Source: Hybos culiciformis
Lineage: Eukaryota > Arthropoda > Insecta > Diptera > Hybotidae
Length of the DNA stretch: 64,000 nt
Assembly (NCBI GenBank): GCA_964007475.1
Contig: OZ023274.1
Location: 2,914,001 to 2,978,000 of the forward strand
Direction of reading: 5' to 3'
Position 1 is the stretch's first letter. Each line of letters opens with the position of its first letter. Of this stretch, positions 51,201 to 64,000 are shown piece by piece. The notes under the pieces were generated by a model, which saw nothing but the letters and a program-made list of their open reading frames with translations, was not told the DNA's origin and searched no databases. The translations under genes and the position numbers were made by a program.

Positions 51201-54200
51201 ACAAAAAATTTTGTTATACAATATATTTTTTTTTCATCTTTTACTAAATATTATTTATGATATTATGTCGACTATTCTTAAACAGATTACAATAAATATT
51301 ATAACATTATTAGGTATTTAAACACATAATATTGTTCTAAAAAAAAAAAAAAAAACTCTTTTTTTATGGTTGCTTCAAAAAGTCCCAAAAAAAAAAAATA
51401 ACAAAAAATTAAATAAAAAAGAACATAACTTTTTTCAATAGCATTATTAGGTGTGAAAAATTTAAATATTATTATATTTTTTTTTCAAATGAATATGCGT
51501 AGCATAATGTGTATTATTATAGTACATACGTATGTAATAGTATGATCATCATATAACATATATTTTTATTAAGGTAATTTTAAATATTATCACTTAATTT
51601 AGAAGAAAAAAAAAATATGAAAATAAATTATAACTAGAGATAAAGAAGATTAGGAAAATAACACTGCGCATCGAAAAATATATATCTGTTTAAATGTCAG
51701 ACAGTAATTCTTATAAATTCTTGAGATGTTGCCATTGAGCGTATGTGATTACAAAACCTCATATCCTACTTTAAAGCGAGAGCTTTATTATTTTTGATTA
51801 TTGAATTTTATATTCTAGCTAGAACTCTAGACCCTCTGAAATCAAGTAAATTAGAATGACAATAAAGATATTAATGATTGTGAGTCAATTCACAGATTGT
51901 TATTGAGCTGTTTGTGAATTGAGATTAGAAGAATGGAATTGTATGTTGCACTATATAATACACATTAGATCATTTTAACAAAATGCCTTAAAAAAAAAAT
52001 AAACTATGAATTTGAACCAAATAATCTTGGAACCAATTAGGATTGAATAAAATTGATTGGATATCTAAAAATTAATGACAACATATTAAATTATAATTTT
52101 AGAAAATGTTAATGACAGAAAAAGAGAAGATTATGTTTAACCACGAAGATAATAAAAATAAAAAATATAATTTATATATAAAAAAATATCTATACACAAT
52201 ATTCACAAATATATAACTTCAGAGATTATCTTTTCTTCTTATGAATTTAGGAAACATTGTCAATTTGATATATTGAAAATAATTACATAAACTGAATTAA
52301 TTTATAATGAATTAATAACAATAATAATAATCATAGAGATTTTATGTGGCTGTATATAATTGAATGGCTAAAATTATATTAAACTTAATAAATATTCCAA
52401 AAATATAAATTATTCAAGAGTTCAAGAATTCTAACCCATTCGACTTTATTAATCGCCTAAAAAGCAGTATAACCTAATAATACACCTGTTTTTTTTTTTG
52501 TGGATGGAAACTACAATATTATTTTGACATATCTTCAGTATAATATTGAAAGAAAATATATTCATTATTTTTAAATGATGTAACATTTTTGTACTAATCT
52601 ATTTTATAATGTTATAACGAGGCTTTTTACCCCATGGAGTTTTATTTAAAGTGCATTTTTTGACATCAATTTGTTATATAAGAAAAATTTGTGGTAGAAA
52701 ATCTTCTATACATTTCTTTCATTTGTCTATATATACCAACAAAATTAATGTTTGCGAAAAAAAAAACTTGTATAATTAAATTATTTTAAGAATTTAGCTA
52801 GAATTTAAAGAAATTTTTTTATATATTTTTTTTTTGTCTATGCAAAAGATACATAGGTGCATATACTTAAATTATTCGTATACAGTTAACGATTTCCAAT
52901 AAAATTTTAAATATAAAAAATTAAATATGAAAAAAAATTTTAGAATCTTTAAATACTTTTTTTTTTTATATTTCAATTTGATTCCTATATATAATTATGT
53001 GTGTGTTTTGTTGCATCGAACCTTATCTCGTCTTTTACAAGCGGACAAAACTAACTTGCATTCATTTGCATAAATGTTTTTCTTTCCTGCGTTTTTACTT
53101 TTTTTTCCGTTAATTTTATTTTTTTTTTTGTGAGCCCAAGTTAATCTTGTGTAACTAAAGAATTAAAGATTATAAATATTAAATTAGGTAAAGACCTTAA
53201 TTGCTACAAAAGTTAAAAAAAAAAAAAGAACAAAATTTATATAAAAATAATAACTTTTGATATTTATTTTAAAAAAAAATTTATATATATATATTAAGAA
53301 ATAAAAATAAAAAAAATTAAAAATAAAAATACATATAGATATTGAAAATTTGAGTACATAATATTAAATTTCACACTATACAAAATAAATTAGTTACAGT
53401 CTGTCTGTCCTGGAAAATTATTTATATAAATTTTTTTTTGTTTCATAATATCGCGCTGTGAGAAAACTGCACACAATAATCTTAGTTTTTATATAATACA
53501 AATTATTGTTTTCAATTTTATCACGGTAACAAATTTTACAAGAATTTTGTTTTTCTTTTATATTCTTAAAAAAAAAATATTGACAACACGCAGAGTTATC
53601 CTAAACACTGTAAGGGATATTTCTTTTATTTATTTAATTTTGCAAGATTAGTCACTAATTTATTTAACTACTAAACTAAGATGTTTTAGTGTTTTTTTTT
53701 GAACATAAAATAATAATGTAAGCATTAAAAATGCATATTAACATTATAATTATGTTTAGATACATTTATGAGTAGTTATATTTATTTACGGAAATAAATA
53801 AAATGTTGCATAGAGAAGAAATATATAAAATCTCTCAAGTTATAGAAAATTTGAATTTTTTTTAATCTTTTGAAATCTTAAACAAAGTTAAAATTTCATA
53901 ATTTGTGTAGTTGAAATTCTGCTTCAAAATTTAATTTATTTCGATCCTTTTTTTTATCAACGGATCGCACCAGTGACTTTAAAAACAAACTTCTAGAAAT
54001 ATAATTTCTAATAAATATATATGTTGACACAAAGAAAAATATTTCTTTTCTAAACATTATATTATTGATATTTTTCTTTAAGTCTGCTATAAAATTGAAT
54101 TTTATTATACTTAACGAAGGCTTCTGTTAAATTAACAAAAGATTTTGACACTATACGTAGAGATTTGAAGAAACTTAATAAATTTTTTATAAAGCTTTAT

Positions 54201-57200
54201 TACATATGGAGCATTGAATCTGTCCATACAAAAAACTTCTGATTACAAGTGATTTATGTATGTTTGACCCTTTTTTTTATTATTTTATAAATTTTTTTCA
54301 TCATTATTATTATTAGCTATTCTGTGACTGCTTTAATTAAATCCAATTCTGTCAAAGTCAAGTTCAATTAAAATAAATACAGAATATCTATCTGGTATTT
54401 TTATATAAATTCTTTTTATTTTTTTTTATTTTCATAATATGATTAATTTTTTATTTTTTATTTAATGATAAAAAATAAAAAAAATAAAATATTTTTATTG
54501 GCAATAAAATAAAGTTTCTGTAAAAAAAAGATGTTACAAATTTTTATATAACTATAAATGAAAGAAGGTTAATGGGTCTCTGAATAATGTAAACAAAAAA
54601 AAAAAAAAAACTTCTATGCATATATTTTTGAAGTATTATATGAAAATATTTTTATTTTGAAAACAAATTAAAAAAAATTAAAATTAATATTTTTTCTTTT
54701 TTTTTTTAATTTTTATTGATTTGAAATATTTTGTTTATACATACATATAATCTTTGTCAAAATAAATCCTTTTTTACCAAAATTTTCATTGACACTATTT
54801 TTGTATTGAGAAGAGAAGATTATAATAATAAAAATGATATTTTTTATGATTTTTTATGATTATAAAAAAAAAAAAACAATAATAATGTTATTTTATGAAA
54901 TTTTTATGATTTACGATTAGTCAAAAAAAAACAAAATTTTGTTTTGTTTGCTTCTTAAAGGGGAGAACATATAATGTCAAAAATTTGTATTGTTTAGTCC
55001 CAAAAAAAAAAAAAACAAAAAAAAAAAATATGCTCAATATTATTAGCCCCGTCAATCATACCTATAATTTTTAATAACTTAATTTTTTTTTTTATTCGAG
55101 AGAAAAAAAAAAACATTTTTTTTTTTTAAGAAACACATTTTTAATGCCACTAAAATCAGATGCCGCCAAAACATCGGTCAACATGAAAGAATATTAAGAA
55201 GAAATATAAATGCAACAAAATTATGTCTTTATTTAAGTTTTTTAATTTTATTTTTTTTTTCTTTTTCTTTCACTTTTTTTTTTAAATTTTTATGTAAAAG
55301 AAGGAAGAATACTATATATATATACATGCATAGAACTCTAAACCCATAAACTGTAAAAATGCCTATATTAGCAAGGACAATCAACACTGATCAACTTATC
55401 ATTAATAATAATAATAATAAAAAAAAAAATAATAATAATTTTCATTTACAGTGTTGGACGGAGTAAAAGAAAAAAAAAAGGAACCACAACAAAAATTCAC
55501 GTACATTATAAAGAGATACGGCTGTTGTCACCAACATTTTTTTTTATTTTTATTTTCGTATTATTTTTAATTTTTATTTATGTTTTTTGTCCAATAATAT
55601 TTAGGTATATTCATAAATGATTTTATGATTTTTTTTTCAACATTATAATGATGCGATTTAATACGTTGAATAGTTTAAATATGAAAATTTGTTGACAGAT
55701 ATAGAGTTAGAAAAAAGATAGGAATGAAAAAGAAATAGAATTGTTAATTTGATAATGTCGAGAAAAATATCTCGAAATTGTTTATCGGTAATAAGATCTA
55801 AATTTCAATCATTTTGTTTATTACATCAGTTTCTTATAATCGTCTCCGCTGCTGTGGTTTTGTTTAAGAAAAGCAATTATTAACACCAAAATTAATAATA
55901 TCACACCGTGGATTCGTCCTGATGAAAAATCAGCAACTAAATCGTATCTCTTTCACATTTTTAAACTTTTGACAAACTTATTGCATGCATTAAATTATAG
56001 TAGATTTTTTAATAACAACATAGTTTAATGGAAAAATTTCTTAGTCACAAAATTTATCATATTCTAATATTTTTTGTAACTAATCATAATGTCCATATTA
56101 AGAAAAATAGTCCTTAATGATTTTCGATTAAACTTTTTTCTTATATCCAATTCCAATAAACAAATTTTTTTTTTAAGTATAATAAATACACAGGTTCCTT
56201 CTTTGTTCAATGATTACGAGTTTAACCCAGAGTACCTACCTAATATTTAAGTAAAATCAATTAAAAAAATCGCAATCGTTTGTAAATTGAGAAAGAATTC
56301 TTTTTTTCTTTTTTTTTGGTAAGTTAATATGTTGTTAAATTCAATTTCATGAATGTTGCATAATAAAATATAAAATTCAATAAAAATTAATAAAAATGTT
56401 ATCCTTTTTTTTAATTTCCGAAAAAAATTTCTTTGATCCTTTCACACTATTCCGCCAATATCCACCCACTTTTAAAGATATTTAATTACCTTCAATTAGA
56501 AACGAATAATTTTTTTCTTTCTTTTTGTATTATTTTGGTAAGACATAAATTTCCCTTTTTATTTACAAAAAAAAAAAAAGGATTATTATGTTTACATTTT
56601 TAACATAAAATGCGGGCAAAAATATTTAAGTAAAATAAAATTATTGAAAATAATGAAGTTCATCCGTTTTTCAAAAAATTATTAGCAGTGTGCGCGCAAG
56701 GAGGATCATTATTTCCTAAATTCAAAATTTTTTTTCTCAAATTTTTCATTGAATTTTTGATTTTATGTTACAGATAAGAGAAAATATTTTCATTCATCAT
56801 AATAGGTAATTTAGTAGTTGTTAAAAATAGGTCCATTTATTTTTGTAATTTGATAGTTTTAAAGGTTTTATCAAAACAGAGATAATATCTTTAAATAAGC
56901 AATTTTATTTGAAATATAATTATCATACCCTATACTTAAGTATATAATAATTCTCCATTATTTGCTGCTATGAGTATATAGAAATGCATATATTTAATAA
57001 TGATAAATTGGAAAATTTTACTATTTTAATTAGAATATTTAAGTACACAGGCAAACATTATGCAAAAATTGAAATAATATTGGCTGAAATGATTTTTTGG
57101 GTACAGCAATCGACTTTATGATTCTAATGTCCGATGAAAAACTACAAACTATCCGCTTATAATTATAAATAAAAACAAATTTGGATGGAGTTGGTTAATT

Positions 57201-59185
57201 TTTAGGTTATTTTTGGGAAGATAAACTACAAATACAAGTAATTTATATTCTAACAAGATTACATCATTTTAAACGCAAACTTTGTATGGAAGCTTAAAAT
57301 TTGAACTTATAAAATACATTCAAACAGAAACATAAAACAAAATACTTAAATACTCAAATGTTCAATTCTATAACTCTTGATGTTCAATGACCTAAAATTT
57401 TAAAAATTCTTATTCTTGACTTTGTAAATTGATGATTGAATAAATTTCGTATACCATTGCTCCCAATTACAATAATTTACCCTTTCGATTAATTATTTTA
57501 TTTTCTCTAACCAAAAAGAAAAATATTATTAATAGCTTATAATTTGTGATTTTGTGGCACAGAGGTATTCAGGATTTGTTTTTTCCTTTTTTTCTTTTTT
57601 GCTTTTATAAAATTTTATAATAAATTATCATTTTTGACTTGTTAACTTAACATATCTGTTACTTTTAAAGAAAAACATAAAATAGATTTGTATGTTTATG
57701 CTTTATTTTGCGCTTCATAGATTAAACAGAATATTGCTTATGAATATTAATGTGTAAGTAGCAAAAAAAAATAATGAATAATATACGAGTTGTGAATAAT
57801 TTTTTTTACATATCAACTCTTATTTACTTAATATTAAATTAGAGGTCAATTTTCTATCTAAGCTAAAGAATTCCAATGAAAATAAGTGTACTGGGGTAGA
57901 TAGATATATCGATTAGAGGAACTTTAGAAAAACTGGTTAGATCACAATGATTGTTATATTTGTATATGACGGAAATCGATTTATGTTTACCCGTGAATGT
58001 TATCTTAAATTTAAAGTATCCTTAATTGAAATGTTTCATATTTTTTTTTACATTAAAGTTGTTCCAAAAAATTTTAATTTTTTCTTTTAACTGCACTGAA
58101 CTTACTATGCTACTCATTTAGTTAGACTGATATATGACTATATGATTGTTTAACTTGAAACGTTAGATTAATTGCTTTACAACAGCAACAGAAGAGAATT
58201 ATGTGCCATTACAATCATATTTTATTATGATCATCTTCTTTTCTTTTTTTTTTTGTTCTCTCAGATAGATACATTCTTTAGTTTCTTGACTTATTGCTTA
58301 CTACATATTTTCTAAATCACCTAATTTCTATTCATTTTTAAGGATATCATGAGGTAGTTATTTTTAACAAAAATAAAAATAAAATTAATTTTTTTTTTTT
58401 TCGCACTCAATAGTCGGTATAATCAGTTAGCCAAATAGTCATTTTTATATATTATTGTTTTTTTTTTTCTCTACTTCTACTTCTTCTTCCATACTCTTTA
58501 CATAGAACATTTTTTTTGGTATATTGTTTTTACAATAATATACACTGTGTCTATGTGTAGCTATCGAAACAGCAGATGGAAAATTGTTATGTTTTTTTTT
58601 TCTGGCGAACATAACAAAAACGTTAAAAATGAAAATAAAACAAGAAAAACATTTAATATATAAAATAAAAAGATTTTTTTATTTTTTTAAATTTTTCTTT
58701 TTCTATATTTTTGCGATCAAAAATCTTCTATAAACCGACAAAAAGATTTTTACTGTATTTTATTTCTATTTTTATTTATATTTAAAATATAAAAAAAAAA
58801 AAGTAATAATACAAAAAAGCCGTTCATGGACATTAGATGAAAAGAAGACGATCAGCTAAAAAAAATATTAAATAAATTTGCCTTTTTGATGAAAGATCAT
58901 TTCATTAAAAAACCGAAAATTGTTTGAAACGCCCTTGTTACTTTTATCAATTATGAAGGAAAACATCTTATTTATTGTTTTTTTTTTTCATTTTTGCGAA
59001 ATAGGAAAATTTATCACTTTTTTTTTTGTTTTTTTGCTCGTTTCCTTTTTTGACTTTTTAAAATTGTTTTTTATTTTACAGTGTTTTTTCCTAGATTTTT
59101 GATATTAAGAAAAATTTGGGTCAGTATGATCATTCGATAATTCCAAAATGGATAAAATTCTTCTATTACTCAATAATGTTTTCTT
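48282..59185. other. Intergenic, no gene seen
   Basis: About 10.9 kb of AT-rich DNA with long A and T runs and short ORFs lacking domains. One perfect palindrome lies at 50403-50430. No supported gene. Confidence 0.55.
50403..50430. repeat. Perfect 12-bp palindrome with 4-base loop
   Basis: GATTAAATGATT, loop TGTT, then AATCATTTAATC. The arms contain ATTA/TAAT cores of the kind homeodomain proteins bind, but in this background such cores are frequent. Function unknown. Confidence 0.75.
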
Positions 59186-59245
59186 CTCTGTGGACAAAAT
59201 TCAGTGTGGACAAAATTCAGTGTGGTCAAAACTACACAAAATTCT

Positions 59246-59465
59246 TTAATGTGCATGTGATCGGTAAGTTGTATTTACAATCGTAAATTTAGCTCGGTAA
59301 ATGGTATATTACATGCGTCAATACACATGTAATTATTTAATTAAGTAAATTTTATTTACATTCTCTGTATTAAGTACATTTTATTTACTTACTTCATTTT
59401 GAACTTTTGTTTATTTTTTGCATTGCAAATGTATTGATTGCAACTACCTCTCACATGCACATTAA
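59246..59465. repeat. Internal 15-bp inverted repeat pair
   Basis: TTAATGTGCATGTGA at 59246-59260 and its exact complement at 59451-59465 enclose about 190 bp that include short palindromic GTAAA/TTTAC motifs. They may be the ends of a smaller element nested in the 59186-59793 structure. Confidence 0.6.
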
Positions 59466-59478
59466 AACAGTATACAAA

Positions 59479-59650
59479 ACATGTTAAAAAAAATTTGTTA
59501 TACAGCTCGTTGTGTATATACACAAAAACACATGCACACTTGTCAATATTATATCATTTGACCTGCGGTCTCGTGATACAAGTATTGACTCGTGTCTATG
59601 TGTTTTTGTGTATACACAACTCGTTGTAATAACAAATTTTCTTAACATGT
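59479..59650. repeat. Long hairpin with arms of about 69 bp
   Basis: The left arm 59479-59548 and right arm 59583-59650 are near-complete reverse complements around a loop of about 34 bp. Shared blocks include ACATGTTAA, AATTTGTTA and TATACACAAAAACACAT. Mismatches and small indels are scattered. An ORF drawn through the loop is a by-product of the repeat. Confidence 0.8.
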
Positions 59651-59793
59651 GTTGTAATCTACTATAAACAAATTTTGAAAGAAAATATTGTTAAAAATGA
59701 ATTAAAATTAAATAAGAAAAATTAATTGAAAATAAAATTCTTTAAAACAAAAATTGCCGAATTTTGTTCCTTTAGCGAGTTTTGTCCACAGAG

Positions 59794-60916
59794 GTTTATT
59801 TTCTCCAATAAATTTGGTCCATAGAGATGTCGCATAGGATACTCAAATTTTTTATTTTGCGTCCACGAAAATGTCAAACATTGAACAAACATAATAAAAA
59901 TTTGTATTTAATATAACGAACTAGGTTTCTTGACTTACATATACAATATGAAATGAACGTATCAGCACAAGTTATGCCTATTTTATTTTTATACTGAATT
60001 TTGTCTATTGGGTGAAATTTCGAATAAAGAGTTTTAGATTCAGGAATTTCGTACCAAACCAAAAAAAAAAGAAAAGATTTTTGTGCTTGCAGCTATTTTG
60101 GCTACCCGATAAAAAAAATCAATAATAATAATACAAAGTTATTTTTGCTAATAATAATATTAATCTATTGTCAATGCTGTCAAAAAAGGACATAAAGGTT
60201 TTTTTCTTTAATTCTTATTTTTTGAAAAAAAAAAAAAATGTCCCGACAATGAAAATATGGTTTTTATTATTCTGAATTTCAATAACACAAAAAAAAATTG
60301 ACAAGAAATTGATATGTTTAAAATACAAATTGAAAATTAGAGCTCTTGTCAATATTTTTGACTATATACGGACTGATACACAGTACCTAAATATTTACCG
60401 ACGATGAAACAAAATTAAAAAAAAAAAAAAATATTTTTGAGTGAATTAAACAAAGTAAAAGAATTCTGTTTATTTTTTAATTTTAAAAGACAAAATATTT
60501 TTTTTTTTTTTAATTTTTTTTTTTTCTAAGTGTAAATGGAACTAATCTATTTTTGATCCTTTTAGTCACATCCATCTGTTTTTTTTTTTTTTTTCATAAA
60601 ATAAAATAAAATAAAATAATAAAAAAAAATATATATTCAATATTTTTATGAAAATGGAAGAAATTTTGTTTAACTTTTGTTTTTTTTTTTTAGTTTTTCT
60701 GGAAATTATAAATTTAAAATGCACTCAGCTATACATATTTTACCTCTATATAGCATTTAATTTCATCCATGAGGAACGAAATATGATGGTCCGACATTAA
60801 AAAATAAAAAATAAATAAAAGAGCAGCGCTAGAAAATGGTCAAGTGACTTTGTTTATGAAATAATAAAAAATAATAAAAAAAAAAAATATGAGCGGGAAA
60901 ATATTGTGAGAAAATT
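59794..60916. other. Spacer, no gene seen
   Basis: Contains TTTGGTCCATAGAG at 59813-59826, a degenerate copy of the terminal repeat of the neighbouring element. Otherwise A/T runs, then a slightly less AT-rich 180 bp before the small ORF at 60917. Confidence 0.5.
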
Positions 60917-61129
60917 ATGGCTTCAAGGAATGGCCGATATGTAGACTACCATCTTCTTAGCCTCGGCGAAAGAAAATTGCTGGCAATTTATAACCGCAAA
61001 TCTACCAAAAGTTTTTTGAATGCTTCTTCTTCTCAGTACTATTTAAAACCGGCTCGGGCATTATTAACCTATAACTTCATTAACCAATTAGTGCGAAGTT
61101 CGTTAAATAATAAAAATAAGTTTATATGA
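60917..61129 (+). CDS. Hypothetical small protein, 70 codons (uncertain)
   Basis: Unrecognised. The ORF starts MASRNGRYVDYHLLSLGERK, is basic overall, and has neither signal peptide nor membrane segment. It stands out because its codons include GGC, AGC, CTC, CTG, CCG and CGG, which are rare in the AT-rich surroundings, and because the composition shifts back to AT-rich near its end (the last residues, NNKNKFI, already look like background). The context before the ATG (AAAATT) is A/T-rich, as is usual for insect starts, and G follows it. It could be a micropeptide gene, one exon of a larger gene, a transposon remnant, or a conserved non-coding element open by chance. No splice pattern or neighbour helps. 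Confidence 0.3.
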   Translation: MASRNGRYVDYHLLSLGERKLLAIYNRKSTKSFLNASSSQYYLKPARALLTYNFINQLVRSSLNNKNKFI

Positions 61130-64000
61130 TGATCAATTCAATATTTTGAATATTTAGATTTCTATTATTTAATGTCTAATTGAAATAACAATTGAATTTC
61201 TGATACACATCGAAACAAAATATTTGTGGTTTTCATCAAGAATTAAATAATATAATAAGTTAAACCTACTCTAGTCCAGTTTACCCCCTATTCTCTATTA
61301 TCATCCATTAATATTCAAAAAATATACATGTTACATTATTGAGATTAGTCACATTATACCGAAATATTTTATAGAACTAAATATTATTTTCAAGAATTAA
61401 TATTTTTAGGAAAAATTCTGCGCATTTTTAAGTTCACCATGATTCATCATCCCGCATTAAATTAACATTATCATAGTTATTTCGTATATAATACGATCAA
61501 TAAAAAATTATATGTAATACATATTTTTATTTGATATTCTAATTATTTTATGAAAACAATTTAATTTTATTTTAAATAGAATGAATTTTATATTTTTTTT
61601 TATCAATTATACAAAATAAAAAAAATTATTCATATTTGATTGCTTTTCTATTTGTTATTTTTTTTATTTCAAATTTATCAAAATTTTTTCATCTACTTCC
61701 CAATTACAATGCCAATAAACAAAAGTCAATTAGACAAAACATATAATGTGTATGTATAGTGTAGGCACAAAAAAAAAATTTGTTTTCAAGGAATTTTTCT
61801 ATCAAATAATTGAAAAAATTCCAAAATAATAAAATAGATTTCGTATATTAAGTATTTTCATTATAATCTCGAATTCATGAAATTTCGAATCTTATGATAT
61901 TAGATATACATAATGTAGAATCATAAAATTGCATAATAACATCACAAAATTGTTGATTAAATATTTCAAGATTGTAATTTAGAAATTTTAGATTCTTATA
62001 ATTGCAAGCAAGATCTTAAAATTGAAAAGAATCTTTAAAAAATTGAGCAGTCCAAATAATTGCAAAACAATTTTCGACAGCTCGTTTGTATTTTAGAAAT
62101 AAAACTTTAATAATTTTTAATCGCACAGAGTTATTAATCTATTAATACATGCTTTTAAATTGACATTTAAACATTTAGGCATTTGTTCTTTATTGAGTTA
62201 TGAATAAAATATATATCTTCTTTAATAACACCATATAGAATTCATTCATTGTGATAATAATCTCGATCTCGCTCTCAAAAATTAAGTGATATTTTAATAA
62301 ATAAAAAATTTTTTTTTTTTAAATTGTATTTATAAAATGTATCCATAAAACTCACGGACATATTTAATAAATTTGGTGTCCGCCAAATATTGAGGTTCCG
62401 AAATCTGGCGCTGATGGATGAGCTCATATCTCAGTCACAATCAAAAAAAAAATAAAATTCATGTATTTTTTCTCAATATTATTGAATCATTCGATATTAT
62501 AGAATCCGCTTTTATGTCATATGAACCAAAAACTCGAAAAAAAATTACATACAGCATAATGTGTAGAAAACTTTTGTTTAGAATCATTGAATAAGAAAAA
62601 TACCAAAAGCTTTTTTATTTCTTAAAAATAAAATATACTACAAATAAAATAATAAGACAAAAGAAATTCCTGAAAAAAACCAAAAAAAAAAAATAAAAAT
62701 TATTATTATTATTATTAAATTATAACAACACAGCGCATTCCCCCAAAAAAATAATAATAAAAAAAAAAAAAATACAAAATGCTAAATTGAATACTGAATG
62801 AATCATTAAATTGAAGAAAACATATATGAGGTACCTATAGTTTTTTTTTTTTTTCTTCAAACATTTAAAAAAATATTACAAATTGATATGCGCGCATGTG
62901 GAGCAAACAAAACAAGTCAAATTTGTGCTTGCGGTTCAAATAACAAAAAAGACAGTAATCGATCATCCAAAAAAAAAAAAAAAAAAAAACAAAAAAAAAG
63001 TTTTTACTGATGGTATCAAAATTAAAATGTTAACTTTTGAAGAATTCTGAAAGAAAAATCTGGGATAAATGAAATTGCTTTTATGGTCCCAAGAATATTG
63101 CCAAAGATCCAATAAAATCAAAAAGAACAGACACTTGGCTTCATATCATCACGTTTGCAAGTAAGAGAAAAAGCTTTATTTGGAGGAAAGACAGGTCTTC
63201 TTGAAACCGTCTTATACAGCGGTGGTCAAAAGTTGATATTTGTATAATAATTAAGATAGTTATGAATAAAAATGTACACTTTATAAATAAAAAATATACC
63301 GTACTAAATTTTGAGTATGCCAATAGAGCTGTAAATTAACATAACATATATTATAAAGATATTGGTAAATCCCCTTTTTGTTATTAATTTTTCATTTTAT
63401 ATAAATTGCATATTTTTAGGTGTATTTTTTTTTATTTAATTTTCTTAAATAATAAATTTAAAAATTCAAATAAAAAATTTATTTGGTTGATTTGTTATAC
63501 ATGAACCATTAAATAACGTATATTAAGAAAAATATAAATAATAATAGTAATAATAATACTAGTAACAATAATAATAATAAAAACTGAAACCATCATCATT
63601 CTTACACAAAAAAAAAAATAAATAAATTTTTTATTATTATTTTTATTGACCGTATGTAAATCTTAAGGTATTATGGTATATCAACAAGAAAAATTTAAAG
63701 TCAAATATCTTTTAATCTCGGCGTGTCAAAAGAGGCTGATCAATTAATCAATAACCAAAGAAAATAACATAAAAAAAAAATACTACACTTACATTTATAT
63801 GTAGTGTAGTTTTTTATTTTTATTTTTTGATATTAAAGATTAGTTTAACTTAAGCAAAATCTTTTACACTGAAATAAAAAAGATATTTATCTGATTGGAT
63901 TGGTATTTCATATTTCAAGTAGTCAGATAAGTTATTCTACATCATTTAATTTTAACATTTTTTTCTACATGAAAAGTTAAAAAAAATATATATATAAATG
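61130..64000. other. Intergenic, no gene seen
   Basis: AT-rich spacer to the window end, including a long A run at about 62969-62989 and a possible miniature element near 63.2 kb. A small balanced-composition patch is at about 62375-62440. Confidence 0.55.
63215..63333. mobile_element. Possible Tc1/mariner-like miniature element
   Basis: TACAGCGGTGGTCAAAAGTT begins at 63215 and resembles Tc1/mariner ends (TA, then CAG-GG-GG-CAAAAGT). A sequence ending GAGCTGTA at 63333, with an upstream TTTTGAGTATGCC, could be the opposite end, with TA on both sides. The two ends pair poorly beyond the first six bases, so this is tentative. Confidence 0.25.

Larger units (their letters stand above)
59186..59793. 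mobile_element. Compound inverted-repeat element (MITE/foldback-like), 608 bp
   Basis: Perfect terminal inverted repeats CTCTGTGGACAAAA (59186-59199) and TTTTGTCCACAGAG (59780-59793). The left end holds repeated GTGGACAAAATTCAGT-type units (from 59190 and 59206, with a diverged GTGGTCAAAACT from 59222). Inside are two further inverted structures: 15-bp arms at 59246-59260 and 59451-59465, then a large hairpin at 59479-59650. Flanking 8-mers GTTTTCTT (59178-59185) and GTTTATTT (59794-59801) match at 6 of 8 positions, suggesting a decayed 8-bp target duplication. There is no transposase ORF. It may be a foldback-type transposon or successive nested insertions; superfamily unassigned. Confidence 0.65.

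Noticed and set aside
59438..59629. 63-codon ORF
   Set aside because: It is produced by the arms and loop of a long hairpin and shows no domain.
1..64000. CRISPR array, bacterial operons or integrated virus
   Set aside because: No regularly spaced direct repeats, no tightly packed genes and no virus-like protein frames were seen.

Overview
This is very AT-rich eukaryotic DNA (roughly 80% A+T by eye) with constant poly(A)/poly(T) runs and little coding sequence. Three things point to an insect: a FoxG-class forkhead gene of the sloppy-paired type, three tiny introns (63-202 bp) in the other gene, and insect-style non-LTR and miniature DNA transposon relics. I cannot tell the order or species. 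A 200-N run at 48082-48281 shows it is part of a scaffold.

Layout: (i) 1459-2734 (+) holds the last four exons of an F-box gene of the FBXO25/FBXO32 (atrogin-1/MAFbx) family; its N-terminal exons lie left of the window. (ii) 4019-4542 is a complete non-autonomous hAT-like element with a perfect 8-bp target-site duplication, carrying a second complete miniature element (4246-4427) inside it. (iii) 4551-18728 has no gene I can support, but it carries a tRNA-derived SINE-like relic, two tandem duplications, hAT-terminus-like sequences and a more complex tract at about 15.1-17.1 kb that flanks the next gene. (iv) 18729-20021 (+) is an intronless sloppy-paired/FoxG transcription factor with an eh1-like Groucho-binding motif and an intact forkhead domain. 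(v) 20022-60916 is a gene desert of about 41 kb with two same-orientation, 5'-truncated copies of one non-LTR retrotransposon family (about 31.07-31.40 and 44.41-44.83 kb), some short palindromes and a compound inverted-repeat element at 59186-59793. (vi) 60917-61129 is a 70-codon ORF in a local composition island that I do not recognise. (vii) The rest is AT-rich spacer with one weak Tc1/mariner-like miniature element at about 63.2 kb.

The two recognised genes have no evident functional link. One encodes a substrate-recognition subunit of an SCF-type ubiquitin ligase; the other is a patterning repressor. A lone patterning factor within large non-coding flanks is the usual setting for dispersed enhancers, but no individual enhancer can be proven by eye. 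No rRNA, intact tRNA, CRISPR array or virus-like gene was seen. The best 'beyond annotation' signals are the nested miniature transposons at 4 kb, the compound foldback element at 59 kb, the shared LINE family and the 60.9-kb micro-ORF.
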